Below, piece by piece: positions 1 through 12,200 of a DNA stretch of 64,000 nucleotides. The position numbers and the translations under genes are program-made. Origin of the DNA: Anseranas semipalmata (Eukaryota > Chordata > Aves > Anseriformes > Anseranatidae); the NCBI GenBank assembly GCA_013399115.1, contig VXAA01000169.1, forward strand, positions 368,628 through 432,627, read 5' to 3'. Below the pieces are notes generated by a model. It was not told the DNA's origin, searched no databases, and was given only the letters and a program-made list of their open reading frames with translations. How positions within the stretch are numbered: the first letter of the stretch is position 1; each line of letters begins with the position of its first letter.

Positions 1-98
1 CCTCTTTTAAGCCCCTTTTTTACCCGCCCGCTTCTCCCTCCGCTTTAATATATGCTTCTGGAGAGCGACGTCCCCCCGCGCCGCCTCACCGCCCCGCC
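1..98 (+). promoter_or_regulatory. PPP2R5A: PPP2R5A core promoter / 5' UTR
   Basis: This is the sequence immediately upstream of the start codon. It has pyrimidine-rich stretches, a GC-box on the minus strand (CCCGCCC on plus, 23-29) and a TATA-like TTTAATATA at 44-52. No transcription start can be read from sequence. If the TATA-like element is used, the 5' UTR would be only about 20 nt. If transcription starts upstream of the window, the ATG at 52 falls inside the 5' UTR. Confidence 0.5.
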
Positions 99-249
99 AT
101 GTCGGCGGCCATCTCTGCCGCGGAGAAAGTGGATGGCTTCACACGGAAATCGGTGCGCAAGGCTCAGAGGCAGAAGCGCTCGCAGGGCTCCTCGCAGTTC
201 CGCAGCCAGAGCAGCCAGGTGGAGCTCTCGCCGCTGCCCCAGCTCAAAG
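99..249 (+). CDS. PPP2R5A: PPP2R5A coding exon 1 (residues 1-50 plus first base of codon 51)
   Basis: The ATG at 99-101 has GCC before it, giving G at -3. The exon encodes a basic, Ser/Arg/Lys-rich N-terminus containing the conserved [19 protein letters not shown] segment. It ends CTCAAAG with donor GTACCT. The protein starts at the residue equivalent to human S12, so the human serine/proline-rich extension is missing. Open reading continues past the donor, but that extension is intron. Confidence 0.95.
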
Positions 250-3200
250 GTACCTGCCTGTCCCCCCCGCCCGCCCCAGCCCTCCGGCTACAGGTGCCCG
301 CGGCCGCCGCTTCGTGCCGCCCGGCCTGGCTTGTCCCCGCGCCCCAGCCCTTTACCCGTGTCCTCCTCCGCTCCCTCGCCTCGCTGTCCCGGTGCTTGCC
401 AGGCAGGGGCTCTGCAGAAGTCATGCTGTGCGCAGATGGGCTCGCTTTCGCGCGGTCCACGCTTGTGCTCGAGTAAACAAGCGTCGTACGGGGCAGTTCT
501 CGTTTAGCGTCTCAGGGACCGACTCCACTAACTCGCCACCCCTTCCGCGGGGAATTTAGGAGCGAGTGTTGCCCGGGCAGGTGTGCTTTTTGAAGTCTTT
601 ACTGCACAAAATGTAGACGGTAAGTTGAGTTTGGAAGTGCAGGGAATTGAGCACGAAAACCTAGGAGCGGGTGGTGGCTCCTCCCACGGGGGATTTTGCA
701 AAGAGGAACTCTGTGCCTGTGGCATAATATCCTGAGTTACCGGAGAGAGAGTTTGCCTTTGGCTTATTTGTGCCTTCCCATCGCTTTTGGACAGTGTTTG
801 AAATGACATTTTGCCTGCCTTATTTTAATGATGAGGCGTTACCTCAAAGCCTTTGTCCTGCTTAGTGCTGTGCGGGAACACTCGCGCAGTGAATGAAAAT
901 TTTAGACGCTGGCATCCCCGACATTAAAATCAATAATGAAGGTTTTATCATTTGTCCTGAAACTAAAATCTGAGAACACTCGGTTTGCTAGAAGATTGCA
1001 AAAATGAAACAAAAGTTAATTGCAGCCTTCCACTCCTTTGAACACCAAAGTAAAGTTCTATGTATTTCCTCCTTTAAAAATTACAAAAATAGTTATTATA
1101 TTATAGAATGTAAACTTATTCAACTATTTGACAAGGACTGGAACAGTAGGGGTGAGATATTACCTTAACGTTAGCCCAACATATTAATTTTACAGCCACT
1201 CGTGAAGTCTTAAGGTTTTTGAAGCTGCATCGTATGATGGTGGAAAAAAAATCTCTAATGATTTGAAGCAAATATCCAAAATCTGAGTGCAGTAAGGCCA
1301 ACTTAAAAATAGTCCTAGATGCTAATTTTTTTTTTTCATGTTTGATTTTTGTGGATTTTACAGTCACAGCTGTAGTATTTCAAGACAGTTTCTTGCCACT
1401 CTTGAACGGCAGATGTTCATGAGTCATGAAAGTGGCTATTAGCAGAAATGTTATTAAATGCAAATAAGCTTGGGCGGGAAGGTAACATGGGAATTATTTT
1501 TTTAGCATCTTTGTTGCAGTGGCTGTGCACGTTACTCTTAAAAACAGGAGAGATGTTCTTCATGGTGCTTGCTTTGGGCTTTCTTTGTGAATTTCTGTCC
1601 TCCCTTTAGCTTGATTTGCAGGATTTATAACCAAGATAATTTCTTTGAAATCAAGATTCAGTTTCTGCTATTGGTATGACTAAACTTCTGCCTATTTTTA
1701 ATAATAATGAAAGGCTAATTCACGTGCTGTTCAGACAGTATATTTTCCTCAAAGATCGTTTTTTATAAAACCACTCTTGAGACCTTGTAAAAGCACTTGG
1801 TAAATATCACACATAGGTGGCAGACTTCAGAAAGTTTGGGTCCTGATCCAGCAAACAGTTAAGCATACATACTTTATGCAGGGAGTAATTCCAGCTTAAA
1901 TCAGCAAAATGTCCAAGTTTACATTCTTTGCTGAACTGGGACTTTAGCGTTAAATTTTTAACTTTGTATGATTAAGTCTTCTAGTTTTGTGAGTGTAGTT
2001 TTACAGCTTTTTACTTACTGTACAGAGAAAGTTTGGGTGGCATCAGCAGCTTGAATGTTTGGAAATTTGAGGCCATAAACTATCAGAGGAATTTGTTCAG
2101 TCGAGCAGAGTTTTATAGTAGCTTGAATTGCCTTAAATTCTTAAAGGAAAATCACATCTGTCTTCATGCTCTGAATCTGCTTCAGAACATAAATTGTGGG
2201 CAAAGTATGCTTTTATGAGTTGCAGTATCCCTGTTAGCCAGTTATCAGAAAGTTGGGCAGCACTCTTCTGCATGTTTTCTCCCTTGGATTTGTGACGTTT
2301 GGATGTGTTGGGTATTTAGATTTGTTGTGAATGCAGCTATGGACGTCTGATGTTTTCTCCCCTTCTGCCTGCGACTCCTTCTTTCCCTTCCTCTCTTGAA
2401 CCTCCCCAGTCCCCCAAACCAAAAGAGCAAATAGAAAGCATTTGTTCTCCATAAATGTATGGTTTTGTAAAACTTCTTGTTGTAATCACATACGTCTCAG
2501 GAAGATGAAGCTCTGCTTTATTCTTTAAAGCCAATGTGGAATTCAGTAATAGTTGTGATGCTGCCAGTGTAGTGTCATCTACAGACTGGTAGCCAGCGTT
2601 CCCAGGGAGGGGCTGAAAAAGGAAAGTACAGTCATTGTACTGATGCCTAAGGGTGCTCAGCATACACTTACGAAATTAGATTAAGGCTTTTTCCTTTTCC
2701 AGATATCTTAAAGTAAGTGGCTTAAATGTGAGGTGTTTGAAGCCTGTATTGGGAGAAAATCTGCGTTTTGTAGATGAAAAAGTGGTTTGGTATTATACCT
2801 CTGTGAAATACTTCATCTGATATATAGTTACTGTCTTGTTTGATCACTTTCAAGACAATAAAAAGTATTCTAAGACTCCCAAATATGTTTGTCAGGCTGG
2901 CCTAAAATACTTGTATACTATTTTACTGGAAGGAAGGACGTTCCAGAAGAAAAATAAAAACTCTCCATTCACTTTAACAAACATCTTCTTGGGTAGATTT
3001 TTTTTTCCCTTTTATCTAGGGACTGTTTTTTGTTTGCCACTAATATAGCCAGATCAGATTGTGTAACACCCTTTCATAAGGGTCTAAGTAATTTTGTTTG
3101 AAAGCCTGTAGAAAGATAACATTCTTATTTACATATTTCTGGAGTTAATTGTAGTGCTACTGTATATTACCAGAATTCCTTGATTTAGCTGCGATATTAT

Positions 3201-6200
3201 GTCACTGCTAGGAGAAGACATGTACCTGTGACTAGTAGGTAACACTCCCGGGTGGTGCATACTCTTAACTTCAGGGGGTTTGTTTGGGGGGACGGGGAGA
3301 GGTTGAGGGGGGTAGCAGGATTGTCTGTTGGTCATTAACAATTCAGATTATTTTTGCGTGTGATATTATGTATCAGTTTTAGAGAAAAGCTTAGCAAAAC
3401 CTAACGGATGTCAGGGTACATAAAATAGATGAGGAATGTGTTCTTCAGTTATGTTTCCTCTGTGTTTGTTATTCAGGAGAGTGTACACTTTACTGTAGTG
3501 CTTAAGCTGAATAAGCAATAGCAAACACCCAGAATTAAAAAAAAAAAAAAAGAAAGAAAGAAAAAAAAGAAAAAAGTGTTAGGCCTGTGTCAAGTTGAAG
3601 CTGCTTTATTTTCCCCCATCTCCCTTTTGTTACTTTACAGTTTACTTAATACAAATCCTTTGAAAATTTGCAGCCAAAATAACATGCTGGTTAACAGCAG
3701 GATTTTATCACTTAGTGGACAATCCTGAGAGTGTTGAGTTTAAAGAAATCTGGTGAAGGAAGTGTTATTTTTAACATCTTAAGAAATGGTAATTTTGTCT
3801 CGATAGTGAGTCGTTTTAAAACATTGTAATAGCACATGCAGTTACCTTCATTTTTGAAAAAAGAAACAACTGGACCTTGGGAACTGATCTGACTAATTGC
3901 AATAAAACAACACATACATGTTTCTGTGATTTTTGGTTGAAGAAGCATGTAGAAATACATGTAGAAAATGGTGACTAGAAGGGATGAAAGAAAAAAATCT
4001 TACCAAAACATACGGCTTGTTGCTTTTATTTATCACAATTAATATGGTCTGTCAGGTTGTAAAGCAAATGTACCTTTTTCCTGTTACCAAAGATGTCAAG
4101 TACAGCTGGAATGAATAAACGTTTCCTGATATCTTTCTGTGATCTTCTCCATACTGAATATCCGTTTGGGAAGATGCATGTCACTGCAGGCTTATTTCCT
4201 ATATCATGCACAAAGAACAAAAATATTAAAAGAAATTCTTAGTATTTGCTTCCAAATGAAACTGTCTCCCTGTAGATGAAGCTCTGGCCCTTACAGCAGA
4301 ACAACTGGAAACTGGTCCAAAAATCTTTCAACCAAAGGCTAGGGATGGTTGTAAGAAGCTCTGTGGGACTGTGAGTTACAGTGGTGAAGTATACTGGAAT
4401 AAGACATTTTTAAAAAGACCTTCCAGTATGCAGTTTCAGCATCCAAATATGGGGTTCAAAATGAGTGTTAACAGCAGTATTTGCTTTATTTAAACCATCA
4501 AGTGAGAGCTTGGGTTTGACCGAAAACCAGGTGCTGTATTCAAGCTAAGTTTTCATGGAAACATTATAGGAAGGCCTAATAAGCTTGCTTATGGGTAAAA
4601 TGTTAACCTTATTAAATCCAGCAGGGTCGGTTCAGACCGTAAACTTCTGATGCTTTGAGTCATACAGTGCGTATTTCAGAGTGACAAAAATAAGTGGAGT
4701 TAAAAACAGCTGAGAGGAATTTTATTCATGCTAACATAAAGTTGCCTCTGCTCCCCAAAGGAAAAGAGCCTTCAAAAATTTTAGAATGGTTTACTTTTAC
4801 TACAGCCTTAATAAATATTTGTAAGTTAAATGACAGTTTTCTGTCGCTCAGGTTTACACTGTTTTTTTTTTTAATCCCTGATGATTCATTCTTATTTCCT
4901 CCTCTGTAGTCTGGCATCACTATAGTTCAGCATCACTTGCAACTATGATCTTCCCAGCTGAATTTTTCCTGAAGAGAGAGAATCTTTATTTCAGATGAAG
5001 ATGAGGATGTTCTGTGAGGAATTTCCATTTAATTCTTATGCATAGTCTCAACAGGGCACACAGTGAAGTAGCCAAAACTTATGTTTGGTCAGGTTACAAT
5101 CTTGAAAAAATAGAGGACCTATAATAGCTAGAGAAGATTTAAGAACTTTTTTTTTTTTAATATTCTAATGGAGTTCCTTGAAAAATGGACTGTTTAATTT
5201 TCTTCTATATTAAGGAACTGTTCCTAGTTTATGGAGTGGAACATTTGGTCTTTAATTCTTAACAAATTGACCTTTTTTTATCCTTAGACTTGAATTTTTG
5301 GTCTTAGAATATACTTCCATCAAGAGCAACTCCTAAATATAGAGCCTATTGACAGTCTTCACATGAACTTTTCTATTTAAATCTTTCACATCTTCCATGT
5401 GCCAGCTTAGTATCAGATTTCTTTTTCCATATTCGTTGCTTTCTAGTTTAGTCAGATATTAGTTTTGCAGGTGCTGAATTTAATGGTAGTTGCTGTAGGA
5501 AATAAAAATGGAATTATTTACTGCTCTGGCTATCTGATCAAAAGAAGATTACATCAATCGACAGAATTCTTTTTAATATTTATCTACCTTAAAATCATTC
5601 GGTGCTTTTGAAAAGGCACCATACCAACAGTTGTGGACAGATTAATATTCTTTTTAAGCATAGAAGGGGTATGTGTTGTGTTGTTATGAAAAAAGACATT
5701 TCCCTTGGAAGGGTATAAAATTCAGCTCGTGCCACTGTAGTCCTGACTCCTGTTTTAATCTAGTGGGCTAAAATTATATATATAGTCTCCTAACAGTGTG
5801 TGAACTTTGAAGGTTGGAACCACAGGCTTACTAGACAAATAGGTAGTACATGATGTCTGGTGTATAAGACTCCCTTGGCAAAATGCTCTTCTAGAAACTG
5901 GCCCAACAGTGACAACTTGTTTTAATGTCTGAATCACTGATTTTTATCAGAGAGTCACTGAGCTAGTTTCTGTTAAGTTTTGCTGAGCTCATGGTCAATC
6001 TCAATGGTATACTTCTGACTTCAAGGCAGAACTCATCTTAGTTAAGGTCGCCTGCAATTTTCCTTCACAAGACCGTATTCTCGGCTGCTTACAGCATTGC
6101 TAAACAGTTTGGACTGAAGTTTTCCATGCCAAGTATGGACGGTTTTATTTGGAACTGTTCCTCAGGCTAATTTTCTGAGTTTCAGCAAAAACAGTTCAAA

Positions 6201-9200
6201 CCGTTTCTAAGGCTAGAGTAAAAATACATTGTACGTTGTCAATATTCAAAAAAAAAAAAGAAAAGGTCTTGAGCTCTAACGTTTGCTGTACTTTGTAGCT
6301 TAGCATATAGTTCTTGATGAAAATTAATCTAATTTGGTCCAAATTCTAAGACATGCTCAGTAGATTGTGTAGCTCGGTAACAAGACTGATACTGTGCTGC
6401 TGTGTGCTCTGTGAGCAACCACCTCTTCTGAGGCTGCTGTGCATGGCAGTTCTTTGGTTTTCCTGCCTCCAGTAGTGCTAGGTGCTGTAATTAAGTGTAT
6501 GGAAAACTTGTAATATGTTTTTCTAAAAGCAAGAGCCCCGAAGTGTATTACAGATGGCGGGACGGTATGGAAGCAGTCGGCTGATGAGAGATGCCAAGTG
6601 GGCAGAGAGGGCAGAAGGGCCTGCAGCTGCACTGAGTCCAGAATTTGGAGTCTCAGCACTCCTCTTCTGTTGAAGGCTGCCTGTGAAACGTCCTGGAAAC
6701 GTTTTATACAGTATCTGTTTCTAGTTTCTTCACAGTTTTTCACTGTAACCATGTGTTTTGAGACTTCCCAGGATTCTAAAGGTAAATCAGTCTTGAAATT
6801 TCGAGGGCTTAGGGTTTTTGCTCAATAAATCAGGAATTGATTGCAGATGAGTTGGTTCATCAAATGAGAGTCTTGGCTTGAGAGCGTAAAGATTAGAAAA
6901 ACATAACTGCAGTTACCATGATTAGAGTTTGAACTTGGCTTTCAGTCACTGGGTTCAGTAATACTGCTTCTGCCTACTGTGTGTTTGGGGTGAGGAGGGC
7001 AGGGAGGCCGAGGAAGGCTTCGCTGAACGTCGATGCAGAATGCTGCTGGGTCGTAGTATTTTGAGGGTGTAGAGGCTATGGGAAGAGACAGCAGGCTGAG
7101 CAGATTCAAGTGACCTGTAGCCTGCTAAAGGAGTAGCATGTATTACTGCTATGATTTTAAAAACAGATTGTGCTGTTGTGTTGCCTGGCTGCCACTGGGA
7201 AAGGTTTTCCACCTCGTTCTTTGTCTCAAGTTCCCTCTTTTTGCTGTTGTTTCCCAGTTGATAGTTTTTGTCAGCTTCTTGCACCAGAGAAGTGTGAATT
7301 TTGCAGTGGAGCTGGGAGGTTGAGGTGCAAGTATATTTGCATGTATACATTCAAGAGCCGTGGTGCAAGAGGAAGATTTTCTGATTCTAGTAAGTGATTT
7401 TTAAACTCTCAAGAGTTAATGTCATTAAAGCTACTCCCTACCATAATAGGAATACTTGAAATATGCTGTACAAGTTTACTTTTTCAAATTACTGGTTAAA
7501 AGTAATCAGTATATCTGAGTCCATCATACGCTTGACGAGCTAACAGTCTCTGGATAAAAGGGGTGAAAGCAGCACAGGAGATTTTCTCAGAACTGAAAAA
7601 GGAGGTGGGGTGAGCGAGTTTGGAGAAGGACAGGACAGCATGGGCCAGGAAAGCTGATCTGAAGAAAAGCAGAATAAAAAGTTAGAGCAATTTGTCTCAC
7701 TAGGAAGGGGGAAACAGCTTCATGTCTGCTATTGCCGTAGTTGAGAGGTAGCAGGGTGCATCACTGCATAAGCAAGTGAAACTTCAGAAGTTTAAAAAAA
7801 AAAATAAAAAAATAAAAGCACAGCTTTTATTGTATTCATTTCTTCCCAAGTAAAATTTTATGGGAAAGTTGTTTTTTTTTTTTTTTTAATTCCAATTCAG
7901 CCTAGTTGGGTAAGGTTTTTGAAAACTGTGTGATGTTTCTAACAAAAAATTCTATGCTTATTTAAAATATGGTGTAGGTGTAAACTTTTTACAGTAAGAC
8001 TGAAGTCCTGTTAAGCAGCATAAATTTTGGTCCCATCTGTATGTAACAGGAAGAAGTGATGAGAACTGCATTTAGGTTTTGAATTGCATATGTAAAATGA
8101 AATTGTGCATTTCAGCATTGTTGGCTTCTGTAGGAAAACAAACACTTATTATTCTTTTGAGATGAAAAATGTAGAAGCAAATGTCAGAGTCCTCTAGAGA
8201 GGCATGGGCTGGGTCTCACAGTACAGTCAGGAAGGACAAGGTTTGATAATTTATATTTGTGAGTGTTTTCCCTTAGGAGAAGGAAGCAGGAGCAAAATAA
8301 ACTCACTGCATCAGAATGGTGTAAGTAGAGTTTAAAAATAGCTACAAGATTTTGCCAAATGGGAATGTATTTAAGTGTAGGATCGCTCCCTCATTACTGA
8401 ACACTTGATGTTTACAATTTTTTGGTAGAGAGAACATAACTGTTAATGGAGTGTGGTTAAAAAATGAAAAATAAAAGCAGTTCAACCTTTTACTTATGCA
8501 GCTAGATGCTTAGTTCAAGTTAAATGGATAAAGAGGTCCCGCAAGTGCTTGAATATTCGTCTGCTGTAGACAATGATCTATTCCCATTGAGGTTAGTGGG
8601 AGTTAAGTCACTGAATGCAGCAAAACCAGGACTTCACCTGTATTTCCAGTCTGATTTAGTCCTCGTTTTTCCTTCTGTGATACTTAAATCATGATTAAGT
8701 ATCTTGTTATCTTATGTGTCTGAGAAAACTTTGAAAGGTAAGAAACATGAGTTTAGCCAATTTTTAAAGTGTGTATTTATCCAAGGAATTACTCCAATAC
8801 CTGTAACTTCCACTGTGATGTACACAGGGATTCAAGGGGAGAAGAGGTTTTTCCTTGGCTTTTGAAGACCTAGATTGCATGTTTCCTCTGGCACAGGCTT
8901 CCTATTAAATTACTCCCCTATACATCCCCTTCACACGTTTAAAATAGCATAAGTGCTAAATTAACTGCAAAATGAGATTCTGTACTTCTGTGAAGTAATG
9001 TTTAACAGTTACTCCGTGGTTTCCAATGAAAGATATTTTTGTATTGCACCCAACACTGATTTTGCCATGTGAAAACGCTAAGAGCATTTCTTCAGGTTTT
9101 GCAAAATACAACCAAAATTGATTTGTAAAGTGGACTTGCATTTTCTAGTGTGATGCCGAACTGGAGCAACTTTAGCAATTTATTCAAAATTAATTTGTTA

Positions 9201-12200
9201 GATCAGGTGGGCAAATGACTAGGAAAGAACATAAGTTAATAGACTTATTAACTTATTAAAAAAAAAGAAAAGAAAAAAAGAGATTGGATCCATTATGGCA
9301 TCCTTCATTATCAGCACTCACTATTTATAAAATGCCGTAATTTCAGTCAGAAGTCTTACATTTAAATTAATAAAAAGGGAGCTTATTCAAATAGTAAATA
9401 CGATTTCTATCCTTTCAAGCTTAAAAGGTGCAATTAATTTGTTTTGGGCTTCTGGTCAAGCGAAGTGTTTATGTTCCCCGGAATTTGAGGATGTTTTAAC
9501 ACTGTACGGTACAGTGGTCATTGGGGTGAACTTTGTGTGGCACACACCTTTGTCAACCTTTTTCAGCCGTCCTTACCCCTGGTTCTCGTACGGAGTACTA
9601 CAGCTGTTCCAGGAGGGGGGAATAGCAAACGGAGCTGTTCACAACACTTCGTTAGCGCTAAGCAGGGAAGATGTGAAACAGTTCCTCGAATCTTCCTCTT
9701 CACAACCCGCAGGGTTTGTTTTACATCTTCAAAATGACGTGGGAAAATCCTAAATTGTATCCAGTGCTTAGATTTCGATAAACAACATTTCTTTAGGAGC
9801 AAATGTTTGTGTTTGGGGGGGAAAGCGTAATTAGCATCTGTCCTGAAGCTGCCAACAGCTCCCTTACTTCGGCACAGCGTGTTTCAGGAACCCGCAGCAC
9901 CACGGTGGTTGCTCCCTTCTGATCTCCCCAATTCTCAGAGACCCTGTCCGTGGCCTCCCTCCCTTTCTGGAGGCTCCTGCTGGTGGGTAGTTTTCCCACC
10001 CGTTAGCAGGAGTAAGGAGGTGTTGTGTGTCAGGCAGCCTACCTGCGGGTGCGTTTGGCTTGTGGCTAGTGCAAAGTAATCTTGCCTTAGTAGCCTTTAA
10101 AGAGAGGACTTCTTTATATACCCAGCGCTTTACCTTGATCTTTATTTGCCCTCCTCTTGTTAGGAGGACTTGTTGAAAGCATGTATGTTTTACCATAACA
10201 AAAGCCTTTGTTACATTTCTGTGTAACAAAAGCTATTTATTTGTGTTTTCTGTTTTGGGAAAGCAGTTCGCATTATCAAGCCTTTCTATCAACTTCTGTG
10301 GTTTGAAGTTAAAGGTTGCCATCTGTCCCATCTTTGTATTTTCAGAGTAGCAATTTCCCATTCCAAAAGTCAATTACTTACCCCTGTTCCCCAGTTTAAT
10401 GATCTGGCTGCGTGTGTTAATTCTGTGATGGGATTTATCACCCTTAAATTTATCACTATCTTCATTAAAGAAGCAGGCTTCCTATTTTAAATTATTTTAA
10501 GATCAATATTACATAATCATGAGCTGTTCCACCTTCACAAAGCCAGTGAAATCATTATTTGGGCTTGCATGCAGGAGAGAAAGCTAAACTCCTAGAGCCT
10601 CTGGTTATGTTCAAGATAGGCCTGTCCTGGCATATGATCAGTCATCACCACTGCTTGATGGTTTTTAAATGAAGACAGCAAATGTAGTAGCAGTGTGTGC
10701 CAAAAAACATAAGTGAATGCACTGGGGAGCATAATAGTTGGCTTACTGGTGGAAGAAAGCTTTTCCAAATTCAAGAGGAGTAGCGTAGTTGTTCTTTGAA
10801 AATATACACTACAACCATACAAAGTGAAATTTCTTTGCCTTTTATAATAAATTCATAGTATCACTCTGAACAAAGCTTGTGTACAGGTAACCATACACAA
10901 ATTGCTCATCGTCGTGGTGCTTTCTGTTAAAAGCAGCATCGATTCAACTGTGTCCTGTCATCAGACAGCATATTTATATATATATATATNNNNNNNNNNN
11001 NNNNNNNNNNNNNNNNNNNNNNNNNNNNNNNNNNNTATATATATATAATATATTTATTTATTTTCCTGGAATTATCTGTTGCATGTAACTGAGTTTCAGT
11101 TCTGAACTGGTGGTGGTGCTCTTGAGGAAATATTTGTATGGTTCGTGTTGTATGTTCTGTCAAAGATGACTCCAGGGGGTTTCATGTTCCTGTTGCAGTG
11201 GTTGGTGTGGTGTTTGGTTTTGTTTTTTTTTTTCCTTTGTTTAAGGAATCGGTAGGGCTCTAATTCTCCTTTTTGAGAAGGTTGCGGGAGAAATGAGGTG
11301 AATTGTGGCAGGGCTGATCACTAGAGGCTTNAGGTCTGATCACTAGAGTCTTGCTATTCTTTAACTTTTTAAGGAACAGGAGAGTAATTTGTATTACTTT
11401 TGGCATCTGTGTGCATGTTGTCTTCTGTAATTAACCAGTAGGAAATAAGGCTATTAAAACCGAGAGATTTAATGTGGTAGGAGCTCTTAGCCATATGAGA
11501 ATATGAGAGAGCCTGGAAGATGATAGAAACAGTTTAGATAAGAAAGACACTTTTAGTTTACCAGTCCAAGGAGTCATGTCAGAGAAAATTTGTGACAGAT
11601 GTTGTTGGATCAGCATAGGCTTTTCGGATTTTCTGGACTGATTTGTTAAGGTCAACTGCTGGCCACATGGAGTGGCAGACGAGACTTTCTGAACAAACAG
11701 TATCGGTTATTGGATAGGAGATAGCTTTCGAGAAGTGCTTTTAGTAAACAACTTTAAAATTAAAAAAAAAATAAATGAATAAATGTTTTAAAAATTCTCT
11801 ATAGCCTAGAATTTGTAGCTATCTTTGTAAACCACAATGAAGTATATGAATAAAAGTCATCATAGATTGTTGTCCCTATTTAGTTTTACTACTTGTGTGA
11901 GAATTTGTAAATTATTTTTTTGCCCTGGCATGTATCGAGGAGTTAATCTTAAATTCACAATATTCTAATGAGCAAAACTTGTGATTTCTTAGCTATTTCA
12001 AAAGCAAATGGAGACCTACTTGGATGGTGGAGTGATTTTTATTTTATTTTTTTTAGCAGTTTAGTTGCTTTTTGCAATTTTAATTTGATTTTGCACAACA
12101 GGTTGGAGAAAGGTGTACATTAAATTGGATAGAACACATGCTGTGGGGACAGTTGAGCAAGCAGGATGTGCAGTGTGTTTTTAAAGTATTGTTCATGTGG

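Larger units (their letters stand above)
1..560. promoter_or_regulatory. CpG island over PPP2R5A exon 1
   Basis: The first ~560 bases are GC-rich with many CpG dinucleotides and cover the promoter, exon 1 and the start of intron 1. Beyond this the sequence drops abruptly to AT-rich intron. This is the usual layout of a housekeeping vertebrate promoter. The 5' end of the island is cut by the window edge. Confidence 0.75.

Noticed and set aside
99..476. 125-codon unspliced frame starting at the PPP2R5A ATG
   Set aside because: After base 249 it reads intron. The conserved protein continues in exon 2 at 17188 with a perfect GT-AG junction.
9439..9753. 104-codon plus-strand frame in intron 1
   Set aside because: No family recognised and no splice context. 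Treated only as part of a CpG-enriched patch.
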